A stretch of DNA of 31,185 nucleotides from Enteropsectra breve (Eukaryota > Microsporidia). The stretch lies in NCBI GenBank assembly GCA_024243835.1, contig JALPMN010000606.1, forward strand, positions 1-31,185, in the 5' to 3' direction. Under the pieces are notes generated by a model that did no database searches, had not been told where the DNA came from, and saw nothing but the letters and a program-made list of their open reading frames with translations. A program made the translations under genes and the position numbers. The number at the start of each line of letters is the position of its first letter. Positions within the stretch are counted from its first letter, which is position 1. This document shows, in pieces, positions 1 through 9,123 of the stretch.

Positions 1-122
1 ATTTTCGCTGGCAAAGTGTCCATTTTCGCTGGCAAAGTGTCCATTTTCGCTGGCAAAGTGTCCATTTTCGCTGGCAAAATGTCTATATTGGTTGGCAAAA
101 TGTCCATTTTCACTGGAAAATG
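1..122. repeat. 21-bp tandem repeat array, decaying edge
   Basis: Three identical 21-bp copies (1-21, 22-42, 43-63) of the unit attttcgctggcaaagtgtc plus one c are followed by a copy with two changes (64-84), a more diverged copy (85-105) and a partial copy (106-122). The outermost copies are identical and the inner ones degenerate, as at the border of an array continuing beyond the window. The unit is seven codons long. It is open in plus frame 1 from base 1 to a stop near 177, and it is also open on the minus strand. It could therefore be the end of a repeat-bearing gene or non-coding satellite; I cannot decide from what is present. Confidence 0.9.
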
Positions 123-500
123 GTATACATTTATCTTAACTAAAGCAAATAAAAGAAGTTTTATGCATACATTATAAGTGAAGATTGTGAAGTGTTTTAT
201 GGCTTCTGGACACGCTCAAATTAAGCATTCACATTCATAAGCATTGTAAACTGCCTATAACGCCCATTATATTTAAAACAACAGTGTTCGAACTTTCCTC
301 TGTTTATAAGAAAATATGCTTTATTTTAGAAATCAAAGCATTATTTCACTGAATTAATATGCAATAAGTCTGATAATAATGGGTTAAAGGTAAGCAGATA
401 TAAAAGTATCCTGATTTAATCTTTATCATTAAAATTAAATAAAAACAACGGTCACTACAACAATTCATATTATTTATAAATATACCAGTAGCATTTTAGC
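123..500. other. AT-rich gap, no gene seen
   Basis: Apart from the tail of the plus-strand frame that leaves the 21-bp repeats and stops near 177, I see no coding region, tRNA or repeat here. It is the 3' flank of the minus-strand gene ending at 501. Confidence 0.5.
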
Positions 501-1379
501 TTAATGCTCTTCCTCTTCTTCATTCTGATCGCACTCTTCTTTTTCTTTCGCAGCCTGATTAAGCATTCCAATTTTCAAGAGCTCTTCTTCTATTTTATTT
601 TCCATGGAACTCGCACGTTTTTTCATCCTGTTTCTAATAGCGTCTGATTTTTCTTTTAGTTTCTTCCCAAAATCAAGCCTGTAGACGCAGCCCAGATCCT
701 TGTCGTGAATTTTGCTCATAGTGATCTTTTGATCAGCTGAATCTTCGTCTTCATCTTCACAGTTCGGAATTGCAGTGGTCCCTCCCTTTACATACAAGCC
801 AATGCGCACTGTTTTTACGGCTTTCTGCAGCTCTGGGATGCACAAGCTATAAACATACTTGCCGGGCTCATCTGTGAAGCCTCGCACAGCACTTTTTGTG
901 GCAGCTGCGAAAAATTTTACAACCGCCGAATATCGGTGATTTGCAACCGACTTGTCTCCATTGGAATATTCCAGACAGACCCCCATGGCATCCGCTGTAA
1001 GATTGCACAGGCGGCCCATGCAGGTTCTTTTTCCGTTCTCTTCGATGCGCTCAAGTCTGTCCATCGGGAAGAGCACATATTTGTTTCCTCCAATCTCAAA
1101 ATCGTATGACTCGATACCCATGATCTTTTCGAGCATCTCTGGTGTTTTTGGCTGCACATACTTTACTTTTGGCTTTAGCTCGTACAGATCATAGATGTTG
1201 TTGTACACATGCTCCGCTTCTACCAGCTTGCCCATGGGGCTGGTTATTTGCTGAACATCGTAGAGTGTCTCCGATGCGGCTATCTGCATCAGCATCATAT
1301 AAAATATTGCACCAATTCTCCCTCTCATTATTGCTTCAAAAAACATGTTTGCCGGATTTTTATATGTTTTGTGGTCCAT
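501..1379 (-). CDS. Unknown protein with N-terminal hydrophobic segment and acidic tail
   Basis: A 292-residue protein I do not recognise. The open frame extends upstream to 1484, but I place the start at 1379 because that ATG is preceded by ttttacccctt, matching the CCC start signature of neighbouring genes. Residues about 18-36 (MRGRIGAIFYMMLMQIAAS) look like a signal peptide or signal anchor. An alternative start at 1328 would put this segment at the very N-terminus. A cysteine-containing middle region follows. After it come an acidic run (EDEDED, about residue 207), a basic stretch with KKLKEKS and RNRMKKR, and a glutamate-rich C-terminus. It is probably a lineage-specific secreted or membrane protein. 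Nothing in it indicates an enzyme. Confidence 0.7.
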   Translation of the reverse strand: MDHKTYKNPANMFFEAIMRGRIGAIFYMMLMQIAASETLYDVQQITSPMGKLVEAEHVYNNIYDLYELKPKVKYVQPKTPEMLEKIMGIESYDFEIGGNKYVLFPMDRLERIEENGKRTCMGRLCNLTADAMGVCLEYSNGDKSVANHRYSAVVKFFAAATKSAVRGFTDEPGKYVYSLCIPELQKAVKTVRIGLYVKGGTTAIPNCEDEDEDSADQKITMSKIHDKDLGCVYRLDFGKKLKEKSDAIRNRMKKRASSMENKIEEELLKIGMLNQAAKEKEECDQNEEEEEH

Positions 1380-1499
1380 AAGGGGTAAAAGAACAAATAG
1401 CTTTATTCCAAATATTTTCAAAAACAATTCCAAAGAGGTGTCAAACAGAATGCAAATAGAATCATTGTTTTTTAAAATATGCAAAGATTACAAAAAGGC

Positions 1500-2001
1500 T
1501 AGTGCTTAATTATAAATTTCATTTTTAAGTAACAAAGCGTATTTTGAATATTGTAATAGAAGTATCGAAGCTAATCGTGTATATACCAAGATGAATAGTT
1601 TAGAAAAGTCAATAAAGTTTTGAAAAACAGTCTAAAATCACATTTTTAGTTCTTTTAGCGTAGCTAACACTATTTATTCATGAAATTATAAAATATACTA
1701 GTAACTGTACTTCCAAAAAACTTATTTAAACAAAGTAAAAAAAACAATTGAACATTGGCTGAATAGCATTTTTTAGTAAAAATATTGCCGCTTCGATAGC
1801 ACAAATATTCTAAAGAATCTGTATATAATATTATTATTAAAGAATCAACCGTTATTTTAGAGGAAAATAACTCAATTTTATGTAAACAAAAGCTATGTTG
1901 TATAAGCTCTGATACCCTAATTAAATATATATCAAATGATATACAGCCAACACATAAAAAACCATTACATTGCTTCACGAGAATATACTTTATTAACTTG
2001 T
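1500..2001. other. AT-rich gap, no convincing gene
   Basis: The stretch lies between the unknown gene and eL37. A 102-codon minus-strand frame (1670-1978) is present, but its composition is that of AT-rich non-coding DNA and it has no CCC start signal. I see nothing else. Confidence 0.5.
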
Positions 2002-2268
2002 TTAATTTTTAAGACCAGCTAGAATTGGGTTTCCCTTGTGTCCAGCCTTGGCTCTCTTCATCTCTCTCTTCATGTATTTCATGTTTCCAACTCCCTGTCC
2101 AGTTCTTCTGGCGGCCTTGAGGGAAGCTGGTGTCCTCTTCTTGGCCTCAGGGAAAGCACATGAAGCACAGGCTCTCTTCTGCTTGTGATAGGCCATGTTT
2201 CCACATCTGGGACACATTAAATGATTACGTTTGTTTTTCTTACCCATGCTCGGCGTTCCTTTCGACAT
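2002..2268 (-). CDS. RPL37: 60S ribosomal protein eL37
   Basis: An 88-residue protein of the eL37 family, a small zinc-binding protein of the large ribosomal subunit. The N-terminus MSKGTPSMGKKNKRNH matches the family's conserved MTKGT-S-GKR opening, which fixes the start. The zinc finger is C19-x2-C22 and C34-x2-C37, followed by the basic tail with RTGQGVGNMKYMK. Length is normal for the family. Upstream on the minus strand lies an aaaattttta block ending about nine bases before the ATG. An AATAAA lies just past the stop. Confidence 0.97.
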   Translation of the reverse strand: MSKGTPSMGKKNKRNHLMCPRCGNMAYHKQKRACASCAFPEAKKRTPASLKAARRTGQGVGNMKYMKREMKRAKAGHKGNPILAGLKN

Positions 2269-2765
2269 CTATGGCTAAAAATTTTGTAAAATTTTTTACC
2301 AAAAGAAAATTTCCAAAATAATTTCAGTTTACATGGACATTGAAAAATAGTGTGCAGATAAATGCAGTTCTCTTTCGTTATTGAACTTGTTATAAGTATA
2401 CTTAGATTAATATAAAATTAAATTCAAAATGAATACACTATAATATTCTTTACATCAATTGTCTTGATTTATAACAGCTTCTTAATCTCATGAAATTAGC
2501 CTTGTTTTTATTCAAAAACAGCTCTATAAATTGTTGCCATACACTCTTTATTTAGTATTACCATACATGCTTAATGCAACATAAAAAGTACATTTCTAGC
2601 ATTGCTTATTGAAAAGATGGTATGCCAAATAAAAGTCTCATATGTTCTAATGTTCCTTCAAATAATAGATTAACTTTAAATAAAAGAAATACTAGAACCT
2701 TATTAACGTCTACTAGTAATAATAATATTAAACATGAATTCTAAAATTCTGTATTTTATTTATTC
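2269..2765. other. AT-rich gap between eL37 and the Dopey gene
   Basis: About 500 bases with short frames only. The end next to 2268 carries the upstream AAATTTT-like elements of eL37. The rest is the 3' flank of the Dopey gene, with no RNA gene or repeat that I can see. Confidence 0.5.
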
Positions 2766-5700
2766 TTATCTAAATTGCGCATGAAATCCATCCTCTACTG
2801 CTGTATAGTCTTTCTCCCCAAAGTGCCCTCTCACAACTGAATAAACCTCGTCGGCATTCTCAATCCAAACCAGAATATCCAGCCAGGAATTCCCTTCTCT
2901 AAAAATGTTGAAATAATTCTTATTTTTGTTATGTAGGACATTTAAGATATTTCTATAAACAACTGATTTCTCTATTAGCATGTTGTGTGACTCGTTTGTA
3001 TCTTCACTACTATTTATATTTTCACTACTACTATTCCCAATATTATTTATACTATCACTATTACTCTCATTATTACTCTCATTATTACTTATATTCTCTA
3101 TCTTGATACTATCAACAAGTTCAGGATTGTCTATTTTACTAACAATGAACTCTCTCAGCTTATTTTTGAATTCTCCTTCTCTCATGATAACAAATGAGAA
3201 GTCAAAGTTCCTATCATTTTCAAACAGGCAGATATCAATAAAGAACACTATAGATATGATTAATTTCAAATCATACACATCGCTTGCTGTGCTCTCGCAT
3301 TTTGTAACTGCAGCTCTATTTTCACTTTCTTTATAAGGAATATCACTAGCCTTGTTATTTATTTCATTGCTCGGCCCTTGCTTATTACCATTAATAATAT
3401 CATTACCATTAATACCATTAATATTACCATTAATATTATCATTATTACTATTAGAAATATCCTTTGATGCGACATTATGCCGCCCTGCATCTCCAATAAT
3501 CGATCTGCTCAGTATCTGCAGATGGCCCAGCACCCCCTCCAGAACAATGGGGTACAGGTGCCCCGTGTACTGCCCATCCATGCGCAGAATCATCACACTC
3601 GACAGATTCCATAAATTAGCCAGTAGCGCCTTGTATATTTTGTCTGGTGTTCTGAACATCAGCATGCTGTTTATATGAACAATGATGTCATCAACCCTGT
3701 TGCTGTAGAAAGCCTTATCGTTGGCAAACAGAAGAAATGCCAGTTTCTTTACATTTGCCACTTTTATGCGGATGTTGTTGTTGAAGAAATACTTGGATTC
3801 TAAGTTGTAGAAGAGATTGTTTATAATGGGGGTAGAGTCGTATGATGTGTTTGCGATAATAAACTTTATGCAGTTCATTTTGAGTCTGACAACATTTTTG
3901 TCGAGTCTATTATTAATACCATTATTACTGTTATTAATACCATTGTTATTAGGCTTAGAACTGGCAGTGGATACTGCCGCAAGAGACGAAAGATCATCAG
4001 AAATGCCATTCTTGAAAAACAAGGTGTTGAAACACACAAACAGCCCATCCAGAAATATCTTTGATGTTTTGTTTCTCTGGATCAGCCCATAGAAAATAAG
4101 CAGGGCGTAATACTCACAGTTGGGAATATTGTAGAGATTGAGAACAACAGTCTTGTAGAGCCATGCTGTTTTATCGTTGGAATTTGAGTGCCCAATAAGC
4201 CTGAAAAGAATGTGGACCAGGCGGTGAATATCTGCATTTATTTTATCCAGGTTGTATAAATTGCTGTACAGGATTTTCGTAGGGCCTTTGTTCTGGATAT
4301 TTTCAATCATGTAGAAATGCCCGCTCTCAGGCTCGGTACTTAGCACCCGCTCTATTTCACTGCTCAGCTCAGTATTCGGAAGGCCGTATAACTTGCCCAG
4401 TGCCTCATCCCGATCGTATCTCTTCATTTCCTCAATTTTAATGTTTATTTCCTTGTCTATTCCCATAAGAATATCATCAATCATTTCCAGATAGCCTGGC
4501 TCTGTTCCCAGCAGAGAAAGAAGCAGCTTCGAGGGATGGTAGTCAAAGAAATTGGAATTTATTTTTTCTTTAAACAGGGCACGTTCCTCCATAACAATGC
4601 TGTGCTGTGAGTCAGGATTTAGGCTGTTCTTCAGAGTGCACAGAATATCCATAATACTGTTTTTAATCTCATTTATGTTGTGGGCAGCTTCTGCATTTTT
4701 AAGAAGCACAAGGCTCTGGGTATCAGCCCCATCATTGTACCTGGCATTGTAAATCTTCTTTACTGCATTATTGCCGTAGTACAGGAGCTTAAACAGCTTT
4801 CTGATCATACTTTGCTTATCTCCAATTGCACTGAAATAAAACTCAATTATATTCGAAGCCGCTGTTGCATTTGAGCCCACTATTATTTTTGGATCCGCTA
4901 CTGTATTCGTGTTATCATCGGTATAAATTCTTATCATCTCAGTTATGAAAATATCGCTGCCTTCGCTCCACAGCTTTTCTATGAAGGAATCCAAGTTGCA
5001 ATTTTTATAGAATTTGTTTAACAAGGCATTGTAATACAAATTAAGGTCTACTTTCTTTAAAAGCTTAACATACTCATAGGCACTTGCCAGGATATCCAGA
5101 CTGTTGCTATTTTCATCTGCGAAATGCTTTATAAGGCAGCTATAAAATTCAGCTTCTACATCACAGCCCTTCAGCATCATAAAGACCTCGCGGTGGTATC
5201 CCATGTAGTTCGTTATTAAAAACTCAACATCGTAGTGATACAGCCGTATAGAATGCTTTATCACCTTGTAGTTCTTGCTATTTAGGGAAACATACGGCTT
5301 GATGGCCTCCTTGTATTTCTCATCAACTGGAAATCTGCTGTTTATCACATCCACAATCTTAAGGGCCATGTAGGCGATTTCCTCAATAAGTTTGTTGGCT
5401 ATGCTCGTTTCATCACTATTAAGATCAGGATACTGTGCCATAAATCTGGAGAGCAGCTCCAGCAGGCCTGTTCTTATTTCTGCAAAGCATTTTGTTTGTG
5501 GCGGGTGCCCAGCAGCTATAGGCTCATTATTTTTCATATTCTCCATATTCAATATATTCTCCATATTCACTAGCACTGTGCTGTTGTGCATCATTACATT
5601 CACTATGGAAATAATTGTTTTTATTCTGTTGTAGTCAGGGGAAATGTTCAGGCTGTTCTCATCAAGGCACATCTCATCCTCGAGCACATGCACCATGTCG

Positions 5701-8327
5701 CTCATTATGTGTGATGGATCCTCTGCATTGATAAGAATCTCCTGCAGCTCTGTGCTCATTCCAATCTTTCCTGTGAGTGCATAAATAAAGTTAAAATATT
5801 TATTTCTCGCCAGGAACACTCTGAATAAATTTACAAAAATATCATACAATGGATTTCTGCTGAGTGGCATTGTGCTGTTGTTCAAATTAGCCAGCTCTGC
5901 AATGAGAGGTTTTTCAACTCTGTATTCAAGGATATATTTAGCACAGATATCATCTGGGCCATACATTCCGCCAGTCTGTAAGCCTAGTGCTTCTAAATGC
6001 TTATCACATAAAGATGAACCATTATCATTGAGAGATTCTATATTATTAAAAGCTGTTTGTTCTATATTAGATTCTTGTTTATAATCTAGATTAGAGTCTA
6101 GTTTTGATTCTTGTTTATAATCTAGCTTAGATGCTAGCTTGGATGAAAGCTGATTTTCACAGGCCTCAGTATAGTCTTTCCATATATTGCGGAACAGCGT
6201 AGGCATGTCTGCAGGCATAAACTCCAGGGCGCATCTGTACTGATAGTGCCTGTACAAAAACTCAAAGATAATTATGTGAAAGTCAGAAGGTAATACATCA
6301 TGGCCGTACTTTACAACAATCTCTGTAAGAATCAGGCAGTCAGCATGGCTCGGGCTCATCATTAATTCTTCTGAGATTTTATTATTGCAATCTTCTACTT
6401 GTGAGTATAAAAACTCCATCGGCAGGCAATTTCCCTCAAACACAAAGGAATATGAGAAGAACTTTATAAAGGCAACCAATAAGTCGTTGGAATTTAAATC
6501 ATCATACGCCTCTGAGGCATATATGCTGCTAATGCACTGGAGAATATCTTCATGAGCAAATAAGTCTTTTTTTATAGCTATACGATCTCTTGTGTACTCA
6601 AAATATGTTTCATTACTTGCATCCAAACCCTCATTATATCTATGTTCATCATAAACAACATCTGCCTTTTCTTCATCACCCGAATTTACGTCACTCTTGT
6701 TATCTGATGCATCACTGGCTATTGGAGATTCTTTACCTGAGTTGTCCTCTTCAATATTCGTGGCATCAATCATAATTTTAATATACGTGCAGAATATTTC
6801 AGGAGAAATGCTCTTTTTATTCTTTGTAAGAAGGATGCCTAGTGAAAGCAAATGTATACTTTTGCTACTTTCCAATAGTGTGGGATAGTAAGAAAATACG
6901 TCAAGAAGAAGCAGAACAACACTATCAACGGGATCTGTGTATGTTATTTCATCAGGGTTGGCATTTCGTTCTTCAATCGCTTCTGATATTTTCAGATAGA
7001 AATTTTTGAAAATCTCATCTTCACCGAAGAGAAGAAACTGCTTTCTGCACTTGCTGTTCTCATTGCTTTTAAGAATATTAATAAGCAATGTGGTTGATCT
7101 GATAAAATACATGGCATGGATGTTTATAACGGAATATTCATAGCTGAACAGAATATAGAGAATCTTGTAGTACATCTCCAGGCCAAGTGGGTCTGTTTCT
7201 TCTGAAATAAATGTATATAATGCGGATTCTAGAACCTTTTTGGTTTCACTGCTGCTGTTCTCAGTGATCTCAAACCACTTTAGAACCTTTTTGTAGAACG
7301 AAGCCTCTTTCTTCAGCAGAAGCTTTAGAACATTTTTGGAAAGCCTTGCGCTGGATAGCTCGCACATGCCGTTGCTATTTCCTGTTGGATCAAGGCTCAT
7401 TACTGTATTTTCATTAGTTGATTCAGTTGCAATTGTATTTATAGAAGACAGAACTGTGTCATTAATAGAATTATTCATTACTGTGTTTTCATTTGTCGAT
7501 TCAGTTGCAATTGTATCATTTCTTACTGTAGTCGCTGCCGAGATGGTTAAGGCGCTGATATTCTCCACGACCTGATTTTTCCTTTCCTTCGTAAACGGGA
7601 AGTCTTTCGAACTAAGATCAATTGTGGAACGCACTACAAACAGATTTTCCGATTTTATGCCGGTGCAGTACGAGTGGGCAAGAACCGCGGAGGGAATACA
7701 GGCGGGAATTGCATTTTTAAGTAGCCAGTTGATGATGGGCTGCCGCAGTTCTTCTTCCTTAGAGAAAAGCCTGAAAAGCGATATATAAAAGTCATATTGC
7801 GAATATATTTCGGTAAGCGAGTTGATTATCTGATAGGCACGGCTGTAGAAGTCAGAAGACTCAGACTCCAGGTGCGGCATAAGAGCCTGGAGCAGATTCT
7901 GGCAGACGCCCTGAATTCGCGGGGCTGCAGGGATCAGATGCGTTTCAATAAGACTCAGATATTCCTGCACCACGAGAATACGGCAGTTGAGGCCAAAGGC
8001 AAAGAGACCCGCGGTAAGCAGCAAATAATACTCGCTGCTGTTGTGGTTGTTGAGCTTGTTGAAAATAACGGTGTAGACATCAAAGGCCTTGAGATGCACC
8101 CCCGCAGGAAGAACGGAGTTCAAACACTGGTTAAGGCGCTTAACAAGAAGCGGCAGATGAGGCACATACTCCATGGTGCTGTATTTGTTCATCACATCAA
8201 TGAGATTCTCCAGATGCATTATGAAGTCGGACCATTCAGCACAGTTTTTAAAGGCCTCCAGTTTTTTCAGAAGCTCGTCCTCATATTTGGACTGCATTGT
8301 GGTTGGTGTTAGGAAGCCAAAGACCAT
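2766..8327 (-). CDS. DOP1: Dopey (Dop1) family protein
   Basis: An 1,853-residue protein. The first ~280 residues match the Dopey N-terminal domain: a K-F--C-EWSDFI motif near residue 25, then LP-LVKRLNQCLN--LPAGVHLKAFDVY--IF and PRIQGVCQNLLQALMPHLE. Dop1 works with Mon2 and the flippase Neo1 on Golgi and endosomal membranes in yeast; that role here is inferred from the family. The start at 8327 is chosen because aatttttgcgagcccttaATG fits the local start signature. The frame extends to 8432, but that extra part is phenylalanine-rich junk-like sequence. ATG 8297 is a possible alternative. The middle and C-terminal parts are helical and interrupted by Asn/Ser-rich insertions (coded by 2990-3090, 3390-3470 and 3900-3960) and by a duplicated TIATESTNENTVM segment. 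Length is comparable to fungal Dop1. Confidence 0.9.
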   Translation of the reverse strand: MVFGFLTPTTMQSKYEDELLKKLEAFKNCAEWSDFIMHLENLIDVMNKYSTMEYVPHLPLLVKRLNQCLNSVLPAGVHLKAFDVYTVIFNKLNNHNSSEYYLLLTAGLFAFGLNCRILVVQEYLSLIETHLIPAAPRIQGVCQNLLQALMPHLESESSDFYSRAYQIINSLTEIYSQYDFYISLFRLFSKEEELRQPIINWLLKNAIPACIPSAVLAHSYCTGIKSENLFVVRSTIDLSSKDFPFTKERKNQVVENISALTISAATTVRNDTIATESTNENTVMNNSINDTVLSSINTIATESTNENTVMSLDPTGNSNGMCELSSARLSKNVLKLLLKKEASFYKKVLKWFEITENSSSETKKVLESALYTFISEETDPLGLEMYYKILYILFSYEYSVINIHAMYFIRSTTLLINILKSNENSKCRKQFLLFGEDEIFKNFYLKISEAIEERNANPDEITYTDPVDSVVLLLLDVFSYYPTLLESSKSIHLLSLGILLTKNKKSISPEIFCTYIKIMIDATNIEEDNSGKESPIASDASDNKSDVNSGDEEKADVVYDEHRYNEGLDASNETYFEYTRDRIAIKKDLFAHEDILQCISSIYASEAYDDLNSNDLLVAFIKFFSYSFVFEGNCLPMEFLYSQVEDCNNKISEELMMSPSHADCLILTEIVVKYGHDVLPSDFHIIIFEFLYRHYQYRCALEFMPADMPTLFRNIWKDYTEACENQLSSKLASKLDYKQESKLDSNLDYKQESNIEQTAFNNIESLNDNGSSLCDKHLEALGLQTGGMYGPDDICAKYILEYRVEKPLIAELANLNNSTMPLSRNPLYDIFVNLFRVFLARNKYFNFIYALTGKIGMSTELQEILINAEDPSHIMSDMVHVLEDEMCLDENSLNISPDYNRIKTIISIVNVMMHNSTVLVNMENILNMENMKNNEPIAAGHPPQTKCFAEIRTGLLELLSRFMAQYPDLNSDETSIANKLIEEIAYMALKIVDVINSRFPVDEKYKEAIKPYVSLNSKNYKVIKHSIRLYHYDVEFLITNYMGYHREVFMMLKGCDVEAEFYSCLIKHFADENSNSLDILASAYEYVKLLKKVDLNLYYNALLNKFYKNCNLDSFIEKLWSEGSDIFITEMIRIYTDDNTNTVADPKIIVGSNATAASNIIEFYFSAIGDKQSMIRKLFKLLYYGNNAVKKIYNARYNDGADTQSLVLLKNAEAAHNINEIKNSIMDILCTLKNSLNPDSQHSIVMEERALFKEKINSNFFDYHPSKLLLSLLGTEPGYLEMIDDILMGIDKEINIKIEEMKRYDRDEALGKLYGLPNTELSSEIERVLSTEPESGHFYMIENIQNKGPTKILYSNLYNLDKINADIHRLVHILFRLIGHSNSNDKTAWLYKTVVLNLYNIPNCEYYALLIFYGLIQRNKTSKIFLDGLFVCFNTLFFKNGISDDLSSLAAVSTASSKPNNNGINNSNNGINNRLDKNVVRLKMNCIKFIIANTSYDSTPIINNLFYNLESKYFFNNNIRIKVANVKKLAFLLFANDKAFYSNRVDDIIVHINSMLMFRTPDKIYKALLANLWNLSSVMILRMDGQYTGHLYPIVLEGVLGHLQILSRSIIGDAGRHNVASKDISNSNNDNINGNINGINGNDIINGNKQGPSNEINNKASDIPYKESENRAAVTKCESTASDVYDLKLIISIVFFIDICLFENDRNFDFSFVIMREGEFKNKLREFIVSKIDNPELVDSIKIENISNNESNNESNSDSINNIGNSSSENINSSEDTNESHNMLIEKSVVYRNILNVLHNKNKNYFNIFREGNSWLDILVWIENADEVYSVVRGHFGEKDYTAVEDGFHAQFR
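7398..7515 (-). repeat. Duplicated 40-bp segment inside the Dopey gene (78-bp period)
   Basis: Bases 7398-7437 and 7476-7515 match at 37 of 40 positions. The spacing of 78 bases keeps the reading frame and produces two TIATESTNENTVM peptides 26 residues apart in a Ser/Thr/Asn-rich linker after the Dopey N-terminal domain. Confidence 0.9.
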
Positions 8328-8330
8328 TAA

Positions 8331-8345
8331 GGGCTCGCAAAAATT
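8331..8345 (-). promoter_or_regulatory. AAATTTTT-CCC start signature of the Dopey gene
   Basis: On the minus strand, aatttttgcgagccc ends three bases before ATG 8327. It supports that start over the upstream in-frame ATG at 8432. Confidence 0.6.
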
Positions 8346-8432
8346 AAAGAAAAATAAACAAGGGCGGGCTGTAACAGAAAAACAAAAACAGAATAGAAAA
8401 AAGCATTTTTGGATTTCAAAAACGCATATCAA

Positions 8433-9123
8433 AATGGAATTCTGTAGTGTATAGATCTGAATTATTTCGTTTGTTGTAAGATTAATATTGTCAAAATCTA
8501 CTATGGCAGTAAAATGAGATCTAAAAAAGTAAGAGGTTACTTGGGGATGGGTTTATATTTTATTCAGCTTCGAATAAAGAATGATGGATCACCAAACACG
8601 TATCATTGATACAGTTTTAAGTCTGAATGATCCTATTGGCATGATCCGTACCGCATCACCAAATTTTTATCTGCAAATCATGTTATTGGTTTAAAAAATA
8701 GCCTTTTTTTTCTTAAATGATCAAATCTAATAATAATAGAGGGTTAAGATTTATGTTTAGGATAAAATTGTTATGTCAAGTATTGTAAGAGCGTGCAGTA
8801 CATTGTATAACAATTATATCTAAGGCACATAAATGTTTCGCTTATTTGAACTTTACTTTTACGTAGTATTTCGGCTGCGAATAATATATTCAAGGCAAAT
8901 GATTATATTTTTAAGCTGCGAATAATATATTTAAGGCAAATGATTATTTTTAAGCTGCAAACAATATAAGCAAGGCAAATGATTATATTTTAAGCTGCAA
9001 ATAATATTTTATAGCTATAATTGGTGAGAATAGAACGTGCAACCTTCTCTCATAAAAATTTAAAAAAATTTTTATTAAAAATTAATAAAGTTTTCGTGTA
9101 AGGTTTTGCCCAATATTTCGTCC
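8433..9123. other. Gap between divergent Dopey and RING genes
   Basis: About 690 bases holding the upstream regions of two divergently transcribed genes. It contains the ~40-bp repeats at 8872-9010 and, next to the RING gene, an AAAAATTTTT run at about 9061-9072 and CCC at 9109-9111. No tRNA or coding frame is seen. Confidence 0.6.
8872..9010. repeat. ~40-bp imperfect tandem repeats
   Basis: The core gctgc(g/a)aataatat...aaggcaaatgattat starts at 8874, 8915, 8954 and 8994, giving spacings of 41, 39 and 40 bases. Copies differ by a few substitutions and by the length of a T run; the last copy is partial. They lie about 110 bases upstream of the RING gene start. Confidence 0.88.

Noticed and set aside
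1670..1978. 102-codon minus-strand frame
   Set aside because: AT-rich composition, no start signature and no recognisable protein pattern; judged chance.
7797..8312. 171-codon plus-strand frame opposite the Dopey gene
   Set aside because: Antisense shadow of the strongly supported Dopey N-terminal domain.
8580..8630. C/D box snoRNA suggested by ATGATGG and GTCTGA
   Set aside because: The boxes are imperfect, the distance is too small and there is no terminal stem.
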